Assembly (NCBI GenBank): GCA_029204225.1
Contig: CM055102.1
Location: 47,896,870 to 47,960,869, forward strand
Reading direction: 5' to 3'
Source: Diphasiastrum complanatum
Taxonomy: Eukaryota > Streptophyta > Lycopodiopsida > Lycopodiales > Lycopodiaceae
DNA: 64,000 bases
A program made the position numbers and the translations under genes. The notes beneath the pieces were generated by a model. The model saw only the letters and a program-made list of their open reading frames with translations. It ran no database searches and was not told the DNA's origin. Of this stretch, positions 55,934-64,000 are shown piece after piece (the stretch's first letter is position 1; the number at the start of each line of letters is the position of its first letter).

Positions 55934-58900
55934 ATGGCACATTCACCTACCCCGAGTGAGACTACTCAGGAAACCTTATCCGATCAGTTTCGTCGCATGG
56001 ATGAGACCCTTTCTGGCCTCGTTCTTCGCTTCGATTCAGTTATGACCGGCTTTGCTACTATGCAGTCACAAATTGATTCTTTACAGCCTCATGGTCCTGG
56101 TAAAGCTCCTGTTTTTCCTACATTTGGGACTCCCCCTCCATTTTGATTTCCATCTTCTTCTGCTAGTCAGCCTGGTGGTGGACCGTTCATTCCATCTAAC
56201 CCACCTCCTGGTTTCTTTCCTCGTCCCCCCCTTCCTGAGCCACACTTTGCTCGAGACTTTCGTGATAGGGTACAGCTTGCTACCTATTCCGGTTCCTCCG
56301 ACGGGAACTTATTAGAGAATTGGTTTGCTAAGCTTGACACATATTTTCAGATTTACCCCAAGACTGATCCTCAGAAGATCCAGTTGGCTGCTTTACATTT
56401 AGATGGACGTGCCGCCACGTGGTGGCGAGTTTATAGAGTTGATCCTGATCGGGAAGGGCTCCATGTATGGCATACTTTTCGCCGTGACCTCCGCCATGCT
56501 ATGATTGATCCTCAGTGGCTTGACCGCCAACGTGATACATTCCGTAGTCTCACTCAGACCAGTGATCTTGCTTCTTATACAGATCAGTTTATGGAGCTTT
56601 CTTATCTTTTCACAGATCTACAGCCCACTGAGCCTATTTCTCGTTACATTGCTGGGCTTCGTGGTGCTTTACGTTATGATGTTTCTTCCTTCCGTCCTAC
56701 CACACTTGTTGAGGCGATGTCTCTTGCCAGTACTTTACAGCATAAGTACTCTGACACCCTTCCTTCCCGCTTCTCCCGACCCCGTCCTTCTGCTTCATCT
56801 TTTCCCGCTATGTTCACCCCTACACCGGCCCCTTCTGTTCCAGCTCCCTCCATTGCCCCTTCGCCTCCTCGTCCTCCGACTCCTCGACCTGCTTTTGTCC
56901 GACGTTACACGTCTGCAGAGTTCGCTGATCTTCAGCAGAAGCGTCTTTGCTTTCGTTGTAAGAGTCCTGACCATCTTACCCGTGATTGCCGCCAGCCTCT
57001 CCCTACTACTACTGCTGTTTTTTACCATGAGGGCACTACTCCAGATGATTCCGATATCTACATTCATATTTCTGATGAGCTTGACTTATCCTCTGAGCCT
57101 TCCCCTGATTTACTTCCTGCTACTTGCCATGCTCAGCTTGCCTATGCTACTTGGACAGGGCGTCCTAGTCCTCGCTCCATTCGGTTACGTGTGCGTATTA
57201 TAGGTCGAGAGTATATTGCTTTAGTTGATACTGGTAGCACTCATTCTTTTATTAGCAGTTATATCACTAGTCGGATTCGTGCTTCACCTGTTCCTACTTC
57301 CCAGCCTCTCACAATTGAGGTTGCCAGTTCTCATTCTTTTCCTAGTTCTCAGATGTTTCAGCGTTTACCATACCGCATTGGAGATTTCTCTGGACAAGCA
57401 GATCTTTACATTATCCCTATGGAGCGTTATGATCTTATCCTTGGTGCTGATTGGTTTGCATCTCTTGGAGCCGTTATACTGGACTTGACACAGCAGACAT
57501 TGACATTTGTACATGATGCAATTACACACTCACTTGTGGGCATTGATTCTCAGGGAGACTTCCAGTTGATTACTGGGAAGCAGTTTATTCGCAGCCTGCC
57601 GAAGGCTCATTGTGCTGCCTTATTATGTGTTCAACGGGCAGTACCAGTTCCTCCAGTTTCTACACCAGCAGTTGTTCCTCAGGTGATTTCTGACTTATTA
57701 CATCAGTATGCTTTTGTCTTTTCAGAACCTACGACGCTACCACCATTACGTGACGTGAACCATCATATTGATTTGCGTCTTGGTTCTGCTCCTCCCTCTC
57801 GTCCCCCTTATCGTATGTCTCGATCTGAGCGTGATGAGCTTGAGCTCCATATTACTGCCTTGCTAGATCAGGGTCTCATTGTTCCTAGTCACAGCCCCTT
57901 TGGTGCTCCTGTTCTCCTTATTAATAAGAAAGATGGTACCAAACGCCTTTGTATTGATTACCATGCTTTAAATAAGTTGACTATTCGTAATCAGTACCCT
58001 ATTCCACACATGGATGACCTCTTTGACCAGCTCAGTACCTCTAAAATCTTTTCCAAGATAGACCTTCGTTCTGGATATTACCAAATCAGGATGCACCCTT
58101 CTGACGAACATAAGATTGCTTTCCGTACTCATCTTGGTTTATATGAAGTTCGTGTGCTTCCTTTTCGTGTTGCTAATGGCCCTCCTACGTTCCAGAATGT
58201 GATGAATAACGTCTTACGTCCGCTTCTTGGTCATTGTGTCTTGGTTTATTTTGATGATATTCTTATTTTTAGTCAGTCTCTTGCTGAGCATGTTGCCCAT
58301 CTTTCCTCGGTCTTTCAGTTACTTGTACACCACCAGTTATTTGCTAAGTTGTCTAAATGTTCTTTTGCTGTTTCTGAGATCGAGTTTCTTGGTTTTCTTA
58401 TTTGTAATGGTCACATTCGTCTGGACCCTCATAAGGTTCAAGCCATCCAGGATTGGCCTATACCTACTGATATTCATCATGTTCGTATGTTTCTTGGGTT
58501 AGCCACTCACCTTCGTCGTCCAGTTCCTCATTTTGCCACTATCGCAGCTCCTCTTCATGCACTTTTGAAGAAGTCTAGTACTTTTATGTGGACTCCTGAT
58601 TGTCAGACAGCGTTTGATACTCTTCGTCGTGCTATTGTTGATGCTGCCGTTATGTGTTTACCACAGTTTGATCAGAAGTTTCTTGTTGAGACTGATGCTA
58701 GTAATGTTGGTTTGGGTGCTTTACTTCGCCAGTCACAATGTATTATTGCTTATGAGTCGCGTCGTCTTCGCTCTTATGAGCAACGTTATTCTGTGCAAGA
58801 GAAAGAGCTTCTTGCTAATATCTATGCTCTTAAGAAGTGGCGTCATTATCTGTATCGAGTCCCATTTGACATTATTACTGATCACCAGTCTTTACGTTAT

Positions 58901-58942
58901 CTGTTTTCTCAACGTGACCTTAGTGATCGTCAATTTCGTTGA
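55934..58942 (+). CDS. Gypsy-B gag-pol: gag, protease, reverse transcriptase, RNase H
   Basis: The frame starts at the ATG at 55934 (MAHSPTPSETTQET), has one opal stop at 56144-56146, and is then open to the opal stop at 58940. Gag: a DRVQLATYSGSSDGNLLENW block and LHLDGRAATWWRVYR, then Pro/Ser-rich linker and CCHC knuckle CFRCKSPDHLTRDC (about 56948). Protease: IALVDTGSTHSFISSYITSR, catalytic DTG, and DLILGADWFASLGAV. Reverse transcriptase: PSRPPYRMSRSERDELELHI, SHSPFGAPVLLINKKDGTKR, FSKIDLRSGYYQIRMHPSDE and the catalytic VYFDDILIFS. Unusual here is PFRVANGPPTFQ in place of the [12 protein letters not shown] motif. RNase H: VETDASNVGLGALL and TDHQSLRYLF. The polyprotein is close to intact; only the two stops block it. 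Confidence 0.95.
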
Positions 58943-59836
58943 TTGCAGTTTTTACAGTCTTTTAATTTCTCCATATTGTATCGTCCTGGTCGTGCTAACA
59001 CTGCTGCTGATGCATTATCTCGTCTTCCAGCTTTGTTAAATACACTCGTTTCTACTATTCCTCCATGGTTTGATGCTCTACCTGCAGCATACCTTACATG
59101 TTCTGATTTTCGTGATGTTTATAGTTCTGCCCCACCTGTTTCGTCCAGTCCTCATCAGGTTTACTCCATTATTGACAATCGTCTTTATCATTATGATTCT
59201 CTTTGTATCCCTAGTTCTTTGGGTATCCGTTCCCAGTTGTTGTCGGATGCTCATTCCTCTCTTGTTGGGGGTCACTTTGGTTTTCAGAAGTCTTATGCTC
59301 GTCTCAAAGACCATTTCTATTGGCCCTCTCTTCGATCTGAGCTTGCTGTACTTATTCGTACCTGCCCTTTCTGTCTTCGTAATAAGTACTCCCGTTCTAA
59401 ATCTGCTGGTTTGCTCCAGAGTTGGCCTATTCCTCATCGCCAGTGGACTGATATATCTATGGACTTTATCCTTGGCCTTCCCCATACCCAGCGTGGTCAC
59501 GATTCATATATGGTGGTAGTTGACAGGTTCTCGAAACAGGCACATTTTATCCCAGTTCGCAGTACTATCACAGCAGAGCAGTGTGCACGTTTGTTCCTAT
59601 CAGAGATTTTCCGCCTGCATGGATTTCCTCGTACTATCCTTTCTGATCAGGATAGTAAGTTTACATCTATATTCTGGACAGAGCTTATGCGTATTTTGGA
59701 TGTTCAGCTTTTTATGGGTCCTGCTTATTATTCTACTTCTGATGGGCAGTCTGAGGTCCTTAACAGGATCCTTGAGGATTATTTACACATTTTGTTACTC
59801 CTTCAGGGAAGGATTGGGATCAGCATTTATGTTTAG
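58943..59836 (+). CDS. Gypsy-B pol: RNase H end and integrase
   Basis: Same frame as the upstream ORF after the opal stop. NFSILYRPGRANTAADALSR ends RNase H. The HHCC finger spans SSLVGGHFGFQKSYARL and CPFCLRNKYS. The core has MDFILGLPHTQRGHDSYMVV (first Asp in VDRF), ILSDQDSKFTSIFWTELMRI, and TSDGQSEVLNRILEDYL for the catalytic Glu. The frame is lost near 59790. Confidence 0.93.
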   Translation: MQFLQSFNFSILYRPGRANTAADALSRLPALLNTLVSTIPPWFDALPAAYLTCSDFRDVYSSAPPVSSSPHQVYSIIDNRLYHYDSLCIPSSLGIRSQLLSDAHSSLVGGHFGFQKSYARLKDHFYWPSLRSELAVLIRTCPFCLRNKYSRSKSAGLLQSWPIPHRQWTDISMDFILGLPHTQRGHDSYMVVVDRFSKQAHFIPVRSTITAEQCARLFLSEIFRLHGFPRTILSDQDSKFTSIFWTELMRILDVQLFMGPAYYSTSDGQSEVLNRILEDYLHILLLLQGRIGISIYV

Positions 59837-60573
59837 CAGAGTATAGCTATAATAGCTCTGTTAGTACCAGCACAGGTGTCTCTCCATTTTTATTATCTCA
59901 TGGCTATGCACCTCTTTCACCTGGCATTCCTCTTCCACCTGAGAATACACCTGTTACACTTGCATCTTTTCTATCAGGTGCTCGAGAGCTTATTACTCGG
60001 GCCAGTTCTCATTTACAGCATGTTCAGTAGCGTTATCAGACCTCAGTTGATCGTCACCGCCGCCATGTTGAGTTTCAGCTTGGAGATATGGTTTATCTAC
60101 GCTTACGTTTTGCACGTCATCATTTTGTCCAGGGCCATGCTTCTACTGAGAAGCTTGCACCACGTTATTATGGGCCTTATCGCATTGTGGAGGTTCTTAG
60201 TCCAGTTACATATCGCTTACAGCTTCCTGCTTCCACACGCGCCTGTGATGTATTCCATGTCAGTTTATTACGTGCTGCTATTGAGGATGACGCTCCTTGT
60301 GATGCTGAGTTTCCTACTGCTCCAGAGTTATTTCCATTTTTACCTGCTGCTATATTACAGGTCCGTCTATACCATAGTCGACGCCGCCGGCAGATTCAGT
60401 TTTTGGTCCAGTGGGATGGTCGTCCTATTGAGGAGGCTACATGGGAGCCTATTGATGTGTTTTATCATACACCATTACTTGCGGATCAGGCTCGTGCTCT
60501 TGCTGCACTTGTTGATTCCTCTACATTAGATGTTCCTCTAGCTGTTGATGCACCAGGGCTTGCTGCTACTTGA
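59790..60573 (+). CDS. Gypsy-B pol: integrase C-terminus with chromodomain
   Basis: After a one-base shift: TPSGKDWDQHLCLAEYSYNS, TSTGVSPFLLSHGYAP, then an amber stop at 60028, the DMVYLRLRFARHHF block, LAPRYYGPYRIVEVLSPVTY (the GPY/F domain), DVFHVSLLRAA, and a chromodomain-like end RRRQIQFLVQWDGRPIEEAT WEPID. The GPF-FHVS-LVQWdG-aTWEP order defines the chromovirus integrase tail, and the motif is well kept. Confidence 0.9.
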
Positions 60574-60619
60574 TCCGGTTATCTTTTCGGCAGTTGGGTC
60601 TTTTTTTTGTGTCGGGGAG

Positions 60620-61028
60620 AGTTATGGACTCGGCTCATTACATTCGCCGCGTCCATTTACATTTACAGTTACTTTACTTTATGCATAAGCAGGCCTTGGG
60701 CCCTTTTTATTCATTAGTGACGTTCAGACTATATGGTTGGCCTTTGGCCTTATTATTCATTATTAGGCCATTTGGACATATTACTGGAGAGTGGGGGCCT
60801 TCTTGGAGGGCGCACTATTATCCCTCCCAGTTGGGCCCTAGCCACTGGAAGCTTCCTTTTAGGGCTTCCTCTTGGCTATAAGTAGGGAAACTCTGTCATT
60901 TGTCATTCAGCTAATGATATTGATCTCTCTCTTTAGCCTCCTTAATCTCTCTCTTTCCTGCTTTCTAGGGTTAAGTCTTGAATGCTTCATAGCTTAATTC
61001 TAGATCAGCTGTGGCTCTATTCGTAACT
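60620..61028 (+). repeat. Gypsy-B 3' LTR
   Basis: 409 bp, same ends as the 5' LTR, one T shorter. It is preceded by GTCGGGGAG and followed by TCTAT. Confidence 0.95.
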
Positions 61029-61033
61029 TCTAT

Positions 61034-61708
61034 CAGGACCGTTTTGGCCATAGCCTCATATTTTGATTGGGATGTCCATCAAATGGATGTCAAGAGTGCC
61101 TTTCTTAATGGGCACCTACAGGAGGAGGTTTACATGGAACAACCGCAGGGATGAAATAACAGGCAAGGAGAATCTGGTTTGCAGGCTTAGGAAAGCCTTG
61201 TATGGGCTCAAACAGGCGCCGAGGGCTTGGTATGGCGGAATTGATGAGTACTTTGCAAGGCAAGGGTTTGAGAAGAGTAAGTCTGATTGCAATCTTTATG
61301 TCTTCAGGGAAGGAGAAGACTTTGTGGTTGTTGTGCCCTATGTGGATGATCTACTCATCACGGGAAGCAATAAGAAGCCTATTGCTTGTGTTAAAAAAAA
61401 TCTTTCTAGTGAGTTTGAGATGAAAGATTTTTGCTACACTGTTGCCTAGGAGTTGAGGTTTGGAAAGGGAAGCGTTGTCTTTTTATCTCACAGGCAAAGT
61501 ATGCACAGAAATTATTGAAGAGGTTTAACATGTAAGAAAGCAAACCAATTAGCACACCCATGGATGCAAACAAGAAGCCATCAAAAGATGATGGTCCAGC
61601 ATTTGCAGATGATACGCTCTATCGTCAATTGGTGGGCAGCCTGATTTACCTTACTACCACCAGGCCAGATATTGCTTATGCGGTTGGGATTGCAAGTCAA
61701 TTCATGAG
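61034..61708 (+). pseudogene. Copia-C reverse transcriptase, second part
   Basis: Picks up exactly after the target duplication: [36 protein letters not shown] then a stop, RKALYGLKQAPRAWYGG, the catalytic VPYVDDLLITGSN, FEMKD followed by a frame change, and LVGSLIYLTTTRPDIAYAVG. It ends at SQFMSKP, where RNase H should begin but a fragment of LTR follows. Confidence 0.9.
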
Positions 61709-61757
61709 TAAGCCATAGCCGAGTTTCTCAAGCTTTCATAGTTGACCTAGTATTGAC
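61709..61757 (+). repeat. Copia-C downstream LTR fragment
   Basis: About 49 bp matching 54347-54394 with three differences (CCATAGCC(G/A)AGTTTCTC...TATTGAC). Everything between SQFMSKP in reverse transcriptase and this point, including RNase H and most of the LTR, is deleted. Confidence 0.7.
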
Positions 61758-62187
61758 GTTAAGATACTCCATAGCTGGGTCTTGCAAATCATCACTCATG
61801 ACTATTCTATTAGTTTTGGGCCTCTTCTAAGATAAGACTCTTCAAGATAAGAACCTTTTAGAACCTTCCACAATGCTTCTAACTAATTATAAATAGGAGT
61901 CAAAGACTTATTTCTCATACTATTGAGTTTAATGTCCTGAGCTCTTAGTAAGGAAGTGGTACTTTCCAAAAGTCCTAGTTGGAAATCTACCTAAGCGGTC
62001 CACAACCATTGTCTTTCATTGAGTTTTCTCGGTTGGAAAGGGCTTTGAGGATGCTATTTGTTGCTTTTGTACTCCAAAATATGCCAATATCTATGATTTA
62101 ATTCATAATAGGCACAAGATCAATAGAACAATGATCAATCACTATTAAATAGCGGGAGTAACAAAGGTTGTGGTGAAATAGGAAATG
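61758..62187. other. No recognisable gene
   Basis: Contains 'ctaattataaataggagtca' near 61890, a TATA-like word that could be part of an LTR or a chance match. No ORF of note. Confidence 0.35.
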
Positions 62188-62745
62188 CTACTTTTGAAGC
62201 AAAATCATGATATCAAGCAAAATCTCAAGCATATAAGTTAAGGGAGAGATGGAGTAGAAGAATGACAAAAAGTCAAACAAAAAGAAAAGAAGACCAGGTA
62301 GGAGATGGAATGGACAAAAATTGTTGTGAAGGCCATTTGGAAATTGGAAAGAAGAGAAAAGAAAAGCATGAGAAGAAGTAATATCACCCCCAAAGTACAT
62401 GCAAGATCCTCTTTTAAAATGGAAAGTAAGGGTAGAGAATTGTTGTAACCAAGTAACCCCAAGAACAACATCTTCAAGCAAGATGAATAGCATCAAAATA
62501 AGCACATGTGACAAAATCAACAATGCAAAAAGAAAACAAATCAAATGTACAATTTGCAACCATTTATTGGCCATTACCAACCTCATCTTTAGGACAAGAC
62601 ATAGTGACCCTAGGAACAATAGACCATTGAGAACAATGGAAGCACTAATCAAATTATGGTTGTTGTTTGTACCAATAAGAGATTGCAAGTACATCCATGA
62701 AACCTTACAAAAGCACGAAAAGTAGGACCTATCCAACCTAGCCAT
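62188..62745 (-). pseudogene. Decayed gypsy protease-like remnant
   Basis: A 185-codon minus-strand frame containing EDVVLGVTWLQQF followed by a hydrophobic/basic stretch. 'DVVLG..WL' is the conserved motif near the end of gypsy retropepsins. The catalytic DSG is not visible, and the rest of the frame is probably not real coding sequence. Confidence 0.4.
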
Positions 62746-62879
62746 GCCATATACAAAATGGGAGCCACAAAAGATGAATCAAAAGTGCCTTGCATAAAAA
62801 CACTGAAAGGATTGGTATCATTATTAGAATGAACATCACAAGCAAAAATGTGTCCAATATCATCAATATAATAATTAAT

Positions 62880-63820
62880 CATATTAGACTTCTTGAGTTG
62901 AAATGCCAGCGTTTAGATTGAAGGTCAATTATCTCTTGCATAAATAACGAATTAGTAGGGAAAGCGGAACAAGATGTTATAGGAACAAGAGGATAAGCAA
63001 TTTCAATGGAAAGAGGATTAATGGCATGATTGAAAAGTGTACAAGGAATATAGCATCTTGTAAACTTTGATGCAAAATCATCTTCCCAACATAAAGGATG
63101 GCCATCAACGAAGCAGACAAGCACCTCATGCATTTGTTGTATGTTTAAAGCATCTAGTTTTAGTATTGTCCTCATAATAGTAATCTTCGCTATATGTGCA
63201 AATGTTTCTTTGTAATCTATACCTTTTGTTTGTGCATACACTTTGGTGGCAACAGATCTTGCTTTGTATTTGTCAATTGTGTTACATATGCATTGAACTT
63301 CATCCTACAAACACATGCATCTTATGCTTTTTGCCTCTGAGTAGCTCCACCAAGTCCCAAGTCTCACTCTTCATTGCAGAGGTTGCATTCCTCTTGCAAT
63401 GATGTCCTCCAAACTTCCTCATCTTTTACTTGTTCAAATGTAATTTCCCTTGACTTTCAACTATAGTTGAGAGTGCCTTCTAATTTGGTATTGCAACATA
63501 TAGTCTCAAACGATTTCTTTCTTTGACTCTTGACCACCACCTCATGATTATCATTTATGTCCTTTACATAGCACTTTTTGTCATCAAATTTAACCTGCAC
63601 ATGTGAATTGTGACACCAAAGTGTTTGCCAAGACAAGTGCATATGAGACATCGTTGATATACTTGATCTCAATTCTCTCCAAAGGGCATCCTTGTCCTTT
63701 CACACCATAAGTGAATTTATCCCCATATCTTTTGAGCATTATTGGTTTCATGAAACTTTGTGAACCAATCTCTGTAGGGGTTCATAAGCTATGACGCTTT
63801 TGAGTCATTGTACCAACCTC
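62880..63820 (-). pseudogene. Decayed Ty1/copia remnant (protease to reverse transcriptase)
   Basis: On the minus strand, broken frames read DSKAS followed by MNPYRDWFTKF (copia protease DSGAS..M) near 63790-63740, then TWDLVELLRGKK (63370), and VYAQTKGIDYKETFAHIAKI (63240, reverse transcriptase '[13 protein letters not shown]'). Integrase is missing. Stops are frequent. The start of this element lies beyond the window. Confidence 0.6.
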
Positions 63821-64000
63821 CCATACAGTTGTATGTGGCAAGTTTAGTTGTGAATAACTTAAAGAATTGTCTTCACCACTTTCCACTATAGTAACATATT
63901 GGCCTATTTGCTTGCACATATTGTTTCTTTTTTATTAAATCTGTGCTTAGGAGCTGCTCGGGCAACATTTCTTTTGTAAGGGGTTGATTGGGCCCTAATA

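Larger units (their letters stand above)
54847..61028 (+). mobile_element. Gypsy-B: young Ty3/gypsy chromovirus
   Basis: A 6,182 bp plus-strand element inserted in Copia-C reverse transcriptase, with the 5 bp target duplication TCTAT (54842-54846 and 61029-61033). LTRs at 54847-55256 and 60620-61028 differ by 5 substitutions and one indel by eye, so this is the most recent insertion in the window. A primer-binding site TGGTATCAGAGCAC follows the left LTR and GTCGGGGAG precedes the right. One long gag-pol frame from 55934 to 60573 contains only two opal stops, one frame change and one amber stop. LTR ends are AG...CT. Confidence 0.96.
54024..61757 (+). mobile_element. Copia-C: deleted Ty1/copia element split by Gypsy-B
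   Basis: A plus-strand element whose LTR is related to that of Copia-D ('tgcctattttacccc', 'cgccctcctctctct'). The upstream LTR (54024-54394) runs directly into integrase sequence. A deletion then joins integrase to the region before reverse transcriptase. Gypsy-B interrupts reverse transcriptase at 54847. The coding sequence resumes at 61034 and ends at 61708, followed by a 49 bp piece of the downstream LTR (61709-61757), which matches 54347-54394. Confidence 0.8.

Noticed and set aside
62188-62745. 185-codon hydrophobic minus-strand frame as a membrane protein gene
   Set aside because: Its only recognisable motif is the gypsy DVVLG..WL block; the hydrophobic look comes from AT-rich sequence read out of frame.
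53210-64000. Missing F-box exon of the At4g00755-like gene
   Set aside because: Read on the minus strand for an F-box-like block ending just before the IQGRLWRRLC segment; none was found, so it is presumed outside the window.
1-64000. CRISPR arrays, bacterial operons, rRNA or tRNA genes
   Set aside because: None seen. tRNA-like words are only retrotransposon primer-binding sites.

Overview
The window is nuclear DNA of a land plant, probably a vascular plant with a large, repeat-rich genome. Evidence: a DREB2-type AP2/ERF domain; four spliced exons of an F-box protein of the At4g00755-like type with clean GT/AG junctions in matching phases; and Ty1/copia and Ty3/gypsy elements whose primer-binding sites follow the plant initiator-tRNA-Met pattern (TGGTATCAGAGC). 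I cannot narrow the lineage further.

Layout. 1-9 kb: old, decayed DNA with an LTR, a CACTA (En/Spm) transposase fragment, a duplicated ~265 bp segment and a copia gag remnant. 9.1-10.2 kb: a DREB2-like gene whose 5' end is unclear. 10.9-12.1 kb: gypsy-protease and LINE-like remnants and a CT microsatellite. 12.9-17.0 kb: an LTR element with two good LTRs but almost no coding capacity. 17.6-53.2 kb: one minus-strand host gene (F-box, At4g00755-like) whose four recognisable exons (53209-52787, 28422-28232, 27918-27800, 17915-17582) are separated by introns of about 24.4 kb, 0.3 kb and 9.9 kb. The exon carrying the F-box motif was not found and presumably lies beyond the right edge. Both large introns are filled with nested transposons. 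54-61.8 kb: a plus-strand copia element split by a young gypsy element. 62-64 kb: decayed retroelement remains.

Transposons. Copia-A (19219-25100, minus) is a 5.9 kb element with 252 bp LTRs and target-site duplication (TSD) GTTGC. Gypsy-A (35639 to about 52500, minus) is a chromovirus split by a hAT-like DNA transposon (38357-50536), itself hit by Copia-B (40236-44891, TSD GAGTG): a three-level nest inside an intron. The hAT insert holds two tandem transposase copies with complementary deletions. Gypsy-B (54847-61028, plus, TSD TCTAT) has nearly identical 410 bp LTRs and sits in the reverse transcriptase of Copia-C. Several hAT-like miniature elements are also present.

Most unusual points: (1) Copia-B's upstream LTR is a palindrome, so both genomic junctions carry the same (U5) LTR end, and the same element has a 23 bp snap-back hairpin in gag; (2) the F-box gene still reads cleanly across about 36 kb of nested transposons; (3) unrelated elements (Copia-A, Gypsy-B and a third LTR) have LTRs ending AG...CT instead of TG...CA; (4) the paired, complementary hAT copies; (5) a hAT MITE with a G-rich repeat array. 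All coordinates, identities and homologies come from reading the sequence; no database search was run.
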